Position numbers and translations under genes: made by a program. DNA of 64,000 bases from an uncultured Porphyromonadaceae bacterium (GTDB lineage: Bacteria; Bacteroidota; Bacteroidia; Bacteroidales; Muribaculaceae), in assembly GCA_947175265.1 (NCBI GenBank), contig CAMWMD010000001.1, positions 62,001-126,000 on the forward strand, read 5' to 3'. The notes under the pieces are model-generated. The model made no database searches. It saw only the letters and a program-made list of their open reading frames with translations, and was not told the DNA's origin. Shown here piece by piece: positions 47,215 to 54,644 of the stretch (its first letter is position 1; every line of letters starts with the position of its first letter).

Positions 47215-48648
47215 CTATCTCTTCTCCAGATTATGTGAAAATCTCACACAGGAAGGTATCTCGGAGTTATAATGAGTGACGTAGATTAATGTTGTCCCGT
47301 TGCGTCTCAACATTCCGTCAACGAGGGTTTTCACAATATTCTTATTTTTCGGATCGAGTCCGTGAAGGGGTTCGTCAAGCACCAGTAGTTCGGGTTGTTT
47401 AATCATAGCCCGGGCCACGAGCACAAGGCGTTGTTCTCCGGTTGAAAGATTTGAGAATAGACGGTCGGCAAGATGAGAGATTGATAATAGAGAAAGCCAT
47501 CTGTCGGCAACCTCGAGCTCCTCCGGTGAAGGTTTGCGATAGCGGTTGAGAGAATTTCTCAATCCCTGCATCACAATCTCGCGCACATTTGAGCCGGATT
47601 TGAAAAAAAGCTGCATTTCAGGAGAGACGTAACCTATGGCATCCTTTATCTCCCAGATGCTCTCGCCCGATCCTCTTTTCCTGTCGAAAAGGACTATGTC
47701 GTTGGCATAACCTTGTGGATTGTCGGCACATACCATACTTAGAAGTAGGGATTTTCCTGACCCGTTTTTCCCAGTAAGGGCCCAACATTCCCCTTTGTGT
47801 ATTTCCCAGTTCTCATCTCTTATAATCTCACGGTCGCCATACCTGACATGGCCATCACGAATGGCAAAAGAAACCGAGTGGGGGAGGGATGAATGGGAGG
47901 GTCTGGGGGGAATTTCAGCAATTTCAGCATCATTCACAAACTCGGTTTCCCTGATTTTAGCGATTTCATCCGAATCTATCACTAAAGATGATAGGACAAG
48001 ATCTTCAAGGATGATTACACTGTCGGTAAAATCCGGGATGTCGGCAGGATCACAAAGTGCAAGGACAATGCTCTTACCCTCGTCGCGAAGTTTTTTCATT
48101 GTCACATTCAATTCCTTTCTGGAACATTCGTCAAGCCCTATATAAGGATTATCGAGGATGAGAAGATCGGGATTGTCGGTCAAAGCATTTATGATAAGGA
48201 GTTTTCTTAATTCACCGCTTGAGAGATAATTAACTTTCTTATCCTTAATATCCTTTAAGGATAGTGTGTCGCAAAGTTCATTCCAAACCGGGGAATTAAT
48301 GCGTTGTCCCAGTATATCGGCAACGGTCGGCACAAGGTCATTCATTGAAGATTCCATCCGTTGAGCCATATACTGCACTTCCATGCCGCTAAGTGTATGG
48401 ATATCGGAGAAAGAGAGCATCTTAATCTTAAGCCCCGGTTTTATGAAGGATAGGCGGTTTCCGTAGGCGAAACGACCCTTTTCCAGAATTGTGGCAAGAG
48501 TAGTTTTTCCGCTACCGTTCTTTCCGAGAATAACGGTCAGCCCCTTGGGGATGCCCAAATAGAGGGGATTATCGAGAACAACCTTTCCATAACCGAGTCT
48601 CCTACTGTCAAGGCGAATTATATAATCTTTTGTAATCTTTGAATCCAT
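47215..48648 (-). CDS. Two-domain ABC ATPase, ModF-like
   Basis: A 477-residue protein of two fused nucleotide-binding domains. Domain 1 has GKNGSGKTTL, LSSGELRKLL and LLILDNPYIGLD (Asn replaces the catalytic Glu after the Walker B Asp). Domain 2 has GKNGSGKSLL, LSTGEQRLVL and LVLDEPLHGLD with a switch histidine in VTHYNSE. The architecture matches ModF/PhrA of E. coli. There is no membrane subunit in the gene. It lies 128 bases upstream of cbiM on the same strand; possible service to the cobalt or cobalamin permease is inference only. Confidence 0.85.
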   Translation of the reverse strand: MDSKITKDYIIRLDSRRLGYGKVVLDNPLYLGIPKGLTVILGKNGSGKTTLATILEKGRFAYGNRLSFIKPGLKIKMLSFSDIHTLSGMEVQYMAQRMESSMNDLVPTVADILGQRINSPVWNELCDTLSLKDIKDKKVNYLSSGELRKLLIINALTDNPDLLILDNPYIGLDECSRKELNVTMKKLRDEGKSIVLALCDPADIPDFTDSVIILEDLVLSSLVIDSDEIAKIRETEFVNDAEIAEIPPRPSHSSLPHSVSFAIRDGHVRYGDREIIRDENWEIHKGECWALTGKNGSGKSLLLSMVCADNPQGYANDIVLFDRKRGSGESIWEIKDAIGYVSPEMQLFFKSGSNVREIVMQGLRNSLNRYRKPSPEELEVADRWLSLLSISHLADRLFSNLSTGEQRLVLVARAMIKQPELLVLDEPLHGLDPKNKNIVKTLVDGMLRRNGTTLIYVTHYNSEIPSCVRFSHNLEKR

Positions 48649-48689
48649 ATTAAGAAAAGGAGAGAAATACTTATGATGAAATAATAATG

Positions 48690-48697
48690 CAAAGTTA
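48690..48697 (-). promoter_or_regulatory. Putative -7 box of the two-domain ABC ATPase gene
   Basis: On the minus strand TAACTTTG followed by C, 42 bases before the start codon; the -33 element is poor. Confidence 0.45.
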
Positions 48698-48767
48698 ATT
48701 TATTTATGTGAGGTTATGAAAATTAAAAGTATGCAAACGAATATTAAATAAAAATTTGTACATAATT

Positions 48768-48798
48768 TTTGTATAATAAATTTTAATTACTAAATTTG
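48768..48798 (+). promoter_or_regulatory. Promoter of the lipoprotein/DUF5723 pair
   Basis: TTTG (48768-48771), a 19-base spacer, TAAATTTG followed by C (48791-48798). It leaves a leader of about 120 bases before the start codon at 48924. Confidence 0.75.
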
Positions 48799-48923
48799 CG
48801 CGAAATTACCTGATTGATCAAGCCAATACAGAGTAGAATTTAAGATTAAGAAAAAAAATTAACTTTGACAAATGAGTCAAAGTCTTTGCCATAAAAATTA
48901 GTTTAATTAATAACGTTTAACGC

Positions 48924-50678
48924 ATGAAACAAACCTTGAAATTTGGAGCAATTCCACTTCTGGCATTGGTTTCTTTATCCGCGTGTACAGATGATAAGTA
49001 CGATCTTTCGGATATCGACACCACAACGACCATTAAGGTAAAGGATCTGGTGCTTCCTGTAAATGTAGAGCCCATTACATTTGGCGATATCATTACAATA
49101 AATGATGACGACCAGATAAAAGTGGTGGAGATCAACGGACAGAAATACTATGCAGTGAGCGAAGGAGGCACTTTCACATCGTCCGACATCACGATCGATA
49201 AATTTGTATCACCATCCCCGCAACTCCAATCGTATAAGGTACAATTCCGAGGAGTTGGCGCTCCCATCCCGAGCGGGTCAAGTGTTGAAATGCCTTTCCC
49301 GGATAAAATCATCCGCAAGGTGACCTATAAGGCGGAATCACTTGACGAAGCCATAGAGTCGGTAGACGAGATTTTTCTTGAGGGGACATCCTTCAACATT
49401 TACTTCTCGACTGATGAAATAGCAAATGCCGATCTTTCAGTCAAGAATGTAAGTCTCAAGTTGCCGGTTGGTCTTGAGGTGACTTCTGTCAAACCTGCGG
49501 GAACCTACGATGTAGAGACAGGTAGATGTGTGGTCAGCAATGTGCCTTTGAAAGGTGGTAAAGGTGCGATTGAGATAGATATCGCTTCCATAAACCTTAA
49601 TGATGATGATTCTAAAATTACGGATGATCCTCATGACCTTATAATCACCACATCTATAGATATTGAGAGCGCCTCATTCCAGGTGGATGCTAAAGGAACG
49701 GGAGCGACTTTGCCTTCAAATATAGACGTTGATATTGACTATGGTCTGGATGACATGGAGATAAACGGAATCTCGGGTACGGTGAATTATGCACTTGACA
49801 ACATCCACATTGATCCGGTAGACCTCAGCAACATACCTGATATATTCTCTCAGGAGGGCACGAACATAGTGCTTGACAATCCTCAGATATATTTGAATTT
49901 CAATAATCCGGTAGCCAATTACCATCTTGACTATCAAGTTGGATTGAGCCTTACTTCCGAGCGGGACAATGAAGCGCCGAAGACATTCTCTCTTGATGAC
50001 GGCACGTTCAAGGTAGGATATTCCAACGGTGTGGCCGGACCGTATGATTTCTGTCTGTCGCCAAAGGCACCTCAGACTTATCTTGAAGGATTTGAGGGAG
50101 CAAAACACGTCTCCTTCTCAGATTTAGGCGAAGTGTTGAGCGGAAACGGATTGCCTAAGAAGATACAGATAACATTGCCCGATACGAGGATTTACAGTCA
50201 GTACGTGGATCATTTCAAATTGGGTGAGGAGAATAAGCTTGATGGCATGAGAGGACGTTGGGAATTTTTCGCACCCCTCGCACTCACATCTGACGGAGGA
50301 AACGATTCAAAGATCATATACAGCAAGACACAAGACGGTTGGAGTGATGAAGAGGTGGATGCAATCACAATTGAGGTGCTTCAACTGACAGCAACGGTAG
50401 ACAGCGACCTGCCTGTATCGGCCACTTTGTCAGGTTATCCTATCGATATCAATGGGAACCAGATTAACGGTGCCAAATTTGAGCCGGTAGTAATACCCGC
50501 CGGAGCAAAGAATCATGAGATAGTGCTTTCCCTTACGGGTAAAGTGAGTCATCTTGACGGCATCACCTACACGGCGGAAATTACTGGCTCAAACGGAGAG
50601 GCACTTTCCCCTAATCAGAAACTTTCACTTAAGGATATCCGTGTGAAGGTTAGCGGTAACTACACAAAGGAATTCTAA
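48924..50678 (+). CDS. Exported lipoprotein of unknown function
   Basis: A 584-residue protein with a lipoprotein signal ending LSLSAC (lipidated Cys near residue 21) followed by Thr-Asp-Asp, compatible with surface display. The body is beta-rich with Asn/Asp-rich loops and repeated strand patterns such as VEINGQKYYAVSEGG, KNVSLKLPVGLEVTSVKPAGTYD and ASFQVDAKGTGATLPSNIDVD, suggesting several Ig-like domains. I do not recognise a named family. The DUF5723 gene follows after 12 bases, so they probably act together at the outer membrane. Confidence 0.8.
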   Translation: MKQTLKFGAIPLLALVSLSACTDDKYDLSDIDTTTTIKVKDLVLPVNVEPITFGDIITINDDDQIKVVEINGQKYYAVSEGGTFTSSDITIDKFVSPSPQLQSYKVQFRGVGAPIPSGSSVEMPFPDKIIRKVTYKAESLDEAIESVDEIFLEGTSFNIYFSTDEIANADLSVKNVSLKLPVGLEVTSVKPAGTYDVETGRCVVSNVPLKGGKGAIEIDIASINLNDDDSKITDDPHDLIITTSIDIESASFQVDAKGTGATLPSNIDVDIDYGLDDMEINGISGTVNYALDNIHIDPVDLSNIPDIFSQEGTNIVLDNPQIYLNFNNPVANYHLDYQVGLSLTSERDNEAPKTFSLDDGTFKVGYSNGVAGPYDFCLSPKAPQTYLEGFEGAKHVSFSDLGEVLSGNGLPKKIQITLPDTRIYSQYVDHFKLGEENKLDGMRGRWEFFAPLALTSDGGNDSKIIYSKTQDGWSDEEVDAITIEVLQLTATVDSDLPVSATLSGYPIDINGNQINGAKFEPVVIPAGAKNHEIVLSLTGKVSHLDGITYTAEITGSNGEALSPNQKLSLKDIRVKVSGNYTKEF

Positions 50679-50690
50679 AAGTCAGAAATC

Positions 50691-52070
50691 ATGAAGACAA
50701 ATATAAAGAGAAATTTGCTTGCTGCCTCATTGCTTGCACTGGCTGCGGCCGGCTCAGCTCAGACTACATATTCCGGTTATTTCCTTGAGAATTATGACTA
50801 TCGTTTTCAGATGAACCCGGCTTTGGGGAATGAAAAAGGATTTGTATCCTTCCCTGTTTTGGGTAATCTCAATGTCAACGTACATGGAAGCCTGCATCTC
50901 ACGGATGTGCTTTATTCGGTGGACGGGAAAACGGTGCTCTTCACCAATCCCAAAGTAGGGGAGGCCGAGGCCATGAAGAAATTCGGTGATAAAAACAAAC
51001 TCGGGACAAGTGAGAAAATAGATATCGTAACGGTAGGCTTCAATGCGTTCGGCGGTTACAATGCGGTGTCGTTGAGTGCAGTTGCCAATGCAGATGTCTC
51101 GGTGCCCGGTTCATTCTTCTCCCTTGCGAAGGAGGGTATCACCAACAAGACGTATGATATAGAGAATCTTTTCGGCAATGTGAACGCTTACGCACAGATA
51201 GCGTTGAACCACTCACGCGACATAAAACCCGTTCCTGGATTGAGAGTGGGCGGTTCTTTGAAGTTCCTCATAGGCGTAGGAAGTCTTGATTTCCGATTCA
51301 ACGAAGCCAAACTCATGCTTGGGCAGGATAATTGGCGAGCCTTGACCAATGCGGAGATATATGCCTCAGTAGGTGGGTTCAAGTATAAATTCGACCACAG
51401 TGATTCCACAGGTAAAGATTATGTATCGGGAGGAGAGATCGACTCATTCAAGCCTCAGGGTTTCGGTATGGCACTTGATCTTGGAGCAACCTATAAATGG
51501 AGAGACTTCACATTCTCGGCAGCCGTTCTTGACCTCGGCTTCATAAACTGGGGAAAGACTCAGAAGGCCACGACAAACGGGGTGCAGGAGATTTCGACAG
51601 ATTCCTACATATTCAATGCCAATGATGATGCCGAGAACTCTTTCTCTAATGAGTGGCACCGATTTAAAGACAATCTTGCCAACCTTTATCAGATAACGGA
51701 TGTAGAGGAGGTATCTTCCTATACGCGAGCGTTGGGAGCGACTTTGAATTTTGCTGGTGAATATGAACTTCCCTATTACAGGAAACTTCATTTCGGTTTG
51801 TTGAATTCGACGCACATAAATGGTAAATACACCTGGACCCAATTCCGTCTTTCAGCAAATGTTCACCCTGTGAAGTGCCTCTCGGCTGACGTGAATATGG
51901 TGCTCGGCACTTACGGGGTAGGGTTCGGCTGGTTGTTCAACCTTCATTTCCCCGGGTTCAACTTATTCATGGGTATGGATCAGACTCTGGGCAAACTCGC
52001 AAAACAGGGAGTTCCGCTGAATTCAAATGCATCATTTAACTTCGGTATCAATTTCCCATTCGCAAAGTGA
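50691..52070 (+). CDS. DUF5723 family outer-membrane protein
   Basis: A 459-residue protein with a signal peptide (1-22, ending GSAQ). The following NYDYRFQMNPALGNEKGFVSFPVLGNLNVNVHG is typical of DUF5723, and alternating hydrophobic strands ending in NFGINFPF predict an outer-membrane beta-barrel. Function unknown; the family is common in Bacteroidales, often beside a large lipoprotein as here. A shared bidirectional hairpin follows. Confidence 0.85.
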   Translation: MKTNIKRNLLAASLLALAAAGSAQTTYSGYFLENYDYRFQMNPALGNEKGFVSFPVLGNLNVNVHGSLHLTDVLYSVDGKTVLFTNPKVGEAEAMKKFGDKNKLGTSEKIDIVTVGFNAFGGYNAVSLSAVANADVSVPGSFFSLAKEGITNKTYDIENLFGNVNAYAQIALNHSRDIKPVPGLRVGGSLKFLIGVGSLDFRFNEAKLMLGQDNWRALTNAEIYASVGGFKYKFDHSDSTGKDYVSGGEIDSFKPQGFGMALDLGATYKWRDFTFSAAVLDLGFINWGKTQKATTNGVQEISTDSYIFNANDDAENSFSNEWHRFKDNLANLYQITDVEEVSSYTRALGATLNFAGEYELPYYRKLHFGLLNSTHINGKYTWTQFRLSANVHPVKCLSADVNMVLGTYGVGFGWLFNLHFPGFNLFMGMDQTLGKLAKQGVPLNSNASFNFGINFPFAK

Positions 52071-52096
52071 AAATCTGATTAGAAAGTAATATACAG

Positions 52097-52132
52097 AAAA
52101 GAGACGGGCTGAATGATCAGTCCGTCTCTTTT
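52097..52132. terminator. Bidirectional terminator
   Basis: Stem AAAAGAGACGG / CCGTCTCTTTT, with A and T runs on both sides, between convergent genes ending at 52070 and 52134. Confidence 0.82.
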
Positions 52133-52133
52133 A

Positions 52134-52997
52134 TCATTTTATATTGATGATGTTCATAGAGTCTACGTTGGGATGTGTTGGTTTTCCGTGGTGAGGTCGT
52201 TTGACGTGGTCAAGCCAGTAAGATGGTTTCGCATAATATCGTTTTGAGTGACCTTTACGGTCGATCTCAATCCTCGGCTCCTCATCATCCTCACTGACAT
52301 CGGGGGTATATTCGGCTGTTGTGCCATTATCATCAGAGAATCTGTAATAACGGTTACCCATAGAACCCTCGAGATCAAGAGTGCCGTAAAGGATTATGCT
52401 GGGGGTTCCGGAAAGATCGGATTCTGAAGAATATCCTGCAAGCCTATAAACAGGAGGGTCAATATCCATTTTGGAGTCAATCCTGAAGATAGCACCGGAG
52501 ACTGTATCCATGATGCAGGCTACGGGAGTCCAGTCTTTTCTGAGGGAAGGCTCAAGAGAGGATATCTCGAGCGATTGCAGAGAATCCCGCATCTGGGTTT
52601 CCTTTTTCGACATGTAAGTGATGTCGTAAATCTTTCCTTCATCAATCCAGAAGTAGGCGCCGTTCTCAAGCGTCCAACCTCTCCAACCTTCCTGCTGCCA
52701 CAGAGAGTCAGGTTTCTCCTTAACGGCTTTCTTAATGGGCTCGTCGATCATCTGAGTGTAATAATTCACCATTTCGGCTGAATCTTTCACATCAGGGAGA
52801 GGGTAGGGGCGTTCGATAGGATAGGTTACCGCAGATGCAAATTGAGAAGGCGACTCATTTTCTATAGCCTCCGCAACATTCCTTACCTCCTTAGGCAGGT
52901 CAGGACGTGTGATTTTAGTGTCCTTACTGTCGGATTTGCAACCGCAGACAGCGAGAGAGAGGGGTAGAAGAGTCAATATATAGATTGAAGTTTTCAT
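52134..52997 (-). CDS. Lipoprotein of unknown function
   Basis: A 287-residue lipoprotein (signal ending AVCGC). It has a helical N-terminal part with AEMVNYYTQMIDEPIKKAVKEKPDSLWQQEGWRGW and a beta-rich C-terminal part ending in basic residues. The first half resembles the DUF3828/nuclear-transport-factor-like folds of small periplasmic proteins, but I cannot assign it. It stands alone between a terminator and the lysozyme-like genes. Confidence 0.7.
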   Translation of the reverse strand: MKTSIYILTLLPLSLAVCGCKSDSKDTKITRPDLPKEVRNVAEAIENESPSQFASAVTYPIERPYPLPDVKDSAEMVNYYTQMIDEPIKKAVKEKPDSLWQQEGWRGWTLENGAYFWIDEGKIYDITYMSKKETQMRDSLQSLEISSLEPSLRKDWTPVACIMDTVSGAIFRIDSKMDIDPPVYRLAGYSSESDLSGTPSIILYGTLDLEGSMGNRYYRFSDDNGTTAEYTPDVSEDDEEPRIEIDRKGHSKRYYAKPSYWLDHVKRPHHGKPTHPNVDSMNIINIK

Positions 52998-53050
52998 TCT
53001 TTATAATATTCTTGAAAAGGTAAAGTATGTTATTAGGAAATTCTGCCGAA

Positions 53051-53593
53051 TCATTTCACAAAGAGACTGTCCAACTCCTCCTGTCTCCTACGTTTCAACT
53101 GGCTGAGGGTTTTACCCCTTGATTTGGAGTGGGCAAGATACGCGCTTTCAATATTACGGTTGCCGGCCTGTAAATTCTTATAGACCGAAGATTTGGCTAC
53201 TGTCCCTATTCCGCAGTTATAAGCGAGAGCAGCGAGAAGAAGACTGTCTTTTCCGAAAGAGCGGTACCGGGCACAGAGTTTTGAGAGATCGTCCCGAAGC
53301 AACTCATCGGCTTGCTCGAGAGAGAGATTTGCGCGCCGTTTATATTTGTCACCGGCGATGACCTGATGCCCGTAGCCAATCAAAGTGGGATGATTTTTGT
53401 GCAAACCCTCATATTTCTTTATTATTGTCACAGCTTTCTCAAATTCGACTGTATATACCTTATTATCTGATTTTGCCGAACCGAGGGCAAACATCGCTAT
53501 TCCTGAGAGAGCAATGGCTGAGATTATCGCCCAAAGAAGTTTCCGTAGGGATCCGGAATTTGAGCATTGTGCAAAATATCCTGAAACATTCAT
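53051..53593 (-). CDS. Shortened T4-lysozyme-like (GH24) protein, membrane-anchored
   Basis: A 180-residue protein from the ATG at 53593 (the longer frame begins with TTG). A transmembrane segment lies at about 20-38, then a GH24-like domain. The catalytic glutamate is in KKYEGLHKNHPTLIGYGH, but between this Glu and the GYGH turn there are about seven residues fewer than in T4 lysozyme, so the Asp of the Glu-x8-Asp-x5-Thr triad is missing. The remainder (ALAYNCGIGTVAKSSVYKNLQAGN) fits the family. It may cleave peptidoglycan by a Glu-only mechanism or only bind it. A paralogue lies upstream. Confidence 0.8.
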   Translation of the reverse strand: MNVSGYFAQCSNSGSLRKLLWAIISAIALSGIAMFALGSAKSDNKVYTVEFEKAVTIIKKYEGLHKNHPTLIGYGHQVIAGDKYKRRANLSLEQADELLRDDLSKLCARYRSFGKDSLLLAALAYNCGIGTVAKSSVYKNLQAGNRNIESAYLAHSKSRGKTLSQLKRRRQEELDSLFVK

Positions 53594-53669
53594 AATCTGC
53601 TTATATAATATTACGAAGTTGTTTGAACTTCTCAAGTATTTAACACATTGCCTGAACCTAAAGTTTAAG

Positions 53670-54191
53670 TTATAGGACGAAGAGGGTGTCGTATTCCTCC
53701 TGACGGCGTTTCTGGAGTTGAGAGATAACCTTTCCTTTGGAGGTGCAGTAAGAGAGGTAAGAGGCCTTGATATTCCGGTTTCCGGCCATCAGACTTTTAT
53801 ATACTGAAGATCTTGTCGCGCCTCCTGATCCGAGATTGTAAGCGAAAACGGCCATAAAGAGACTGTCTTTTCCAAGTTGCCTGAACTCCTTGCAGAGTTT
53901 TTTAAGATCTTTTCTAAGGAGACGTTCGGCCTGGGCTTCCGAGAGATTGTCTCCCGGGCGGTATCCGTCGCCCTTTACGACGAGATGTCCATAACCAATC
54001 AACGACCCATGATTCTTATGGAGACCCTCGTATTTTTTCAAGAGTGCGATTGCTTTCTCAAAGGCAGGTGAGGATTTTGAAGAAGCCTTGGGGAATGAAG
54101 GGAGATACGAAAAGATAAGAAGAGCGATGAGCACCAAAAAGGAGCATGAAGCATTTTGAGAGAGAGAGAAAGAGGAAGATGAGTTTGACAT
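53670..54191 (-). CDS. Shortened T4-lysozyme-like (GH24) protein, paralogue
   Basis: A 173-residue protein from the ATG at 54191 (MSNSSSSFSLSQN); the frame extends upstream to 54335 but that part looks non-coding. A signal or anchor helix (about 15-31) is followed by a domain with KKYEGLHKNHGSLIGYGH and AVFAYNLGSGGATRSSVYKSLMAGN, closely similar to the downstream gene. It also lacks the triad Asp, and the triad Thr is Ser. The two genes are a tandem duplication 76 bases apart. Confidence 0.78.
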   Translation of the reverse strand: MSNSSSSFSLSQNASCSFLVLIALLIFSYLPSFPKASSKSSPAFEKAIALLKKYEGLHKNHGSLIGYGHLVVKGDGYRPGDNLSEAQAERLLRKDLKKLCKEFRQLGKDSLFMAVFAYNLGSGGATRSSVYKSLMAGNRNIKASYLSYCTSKGKVISQLQKRRQEEYDTLFVL

Positions 54192-54448
54192 AAGAAAAAG
54201 TTTTGATAGGATTAAAGAAAAGTGGATTAAAGGTGGGGAGAATCCCGAGAAGATCAGTGGTAGGAGAGAGGAGATAGATTTCAATGTTCTGTAACTATAA
54301 CAAACGAATTTTTCCATCGGTTTAAAAAATGTCAAAATTTTTTAATAATAGTTCGTTCATGTGCCCAATTATTTTTGAATCTGGCGAGTGTATTGTTACA
54401 TAAAAGACTAATCTTACATATCGGAGAAAATATTATATGCTTTAAATA

Positions 54449-54493
54449 AGTTATATCGAAATGAGTTATATCGAAATTAGTTATATCGGTAAG
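54449..54493. repeat. Three tandem 15-bp repeats
   Basis: AGTTATATCGAAATG, AGTTATATCGAAATT and AGTTATATCGGTAAG follow one another without gap about 260 bases upstream of the lysozyme-like gene. Confidence 0.9.
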
Positions 54494-54584
54494 GCACACA
54501 AAATGGTTCTGATCCTCACTTATGAAACGGAAGTGATAAGTGATAAAAGTTTCTTGACGCCTACAACGGGGGAATTAAACGGGT

Positions 54585-54620
54585 GAAAAAGAAAGAGGAG
54601 AGTCGGCTGACTCTCCTCTT
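54585..54620 (-). terminator. Terminator of the amylase gene
   Basis: Perfect 12-bp stem AAGAGGAGAGTC / GACTCTCCTCTT with a four-base loop; on the minus strand it is followed by TTCTTTTTC. Confidence 0.85.
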
Positions 54621-54644
54621 AACTTTATAGAGAATTAGAAGATA

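Larger units (their letters stand above)
54192..54644. other. Intergenic region between the lysozyme-like pair and the amylase 3' end
   Basis: AT-rich. It contains three tandem 15-bp repeats (54449-54493) and the amylase terminator (54585-54620). Nothing coding is convincing; no consensus promoter for the lysozyme-like gene was found. Confidence 0.55.

Noticed and set aside
54192-54335. Longer N-terminus for the upstream lysozyme-like gene
   Set aside because: The extra 48 residues are Ser/Phe/Leu-rich translation of AT-rich intergenic DNA placed before a good signal helix at the internal ATG.
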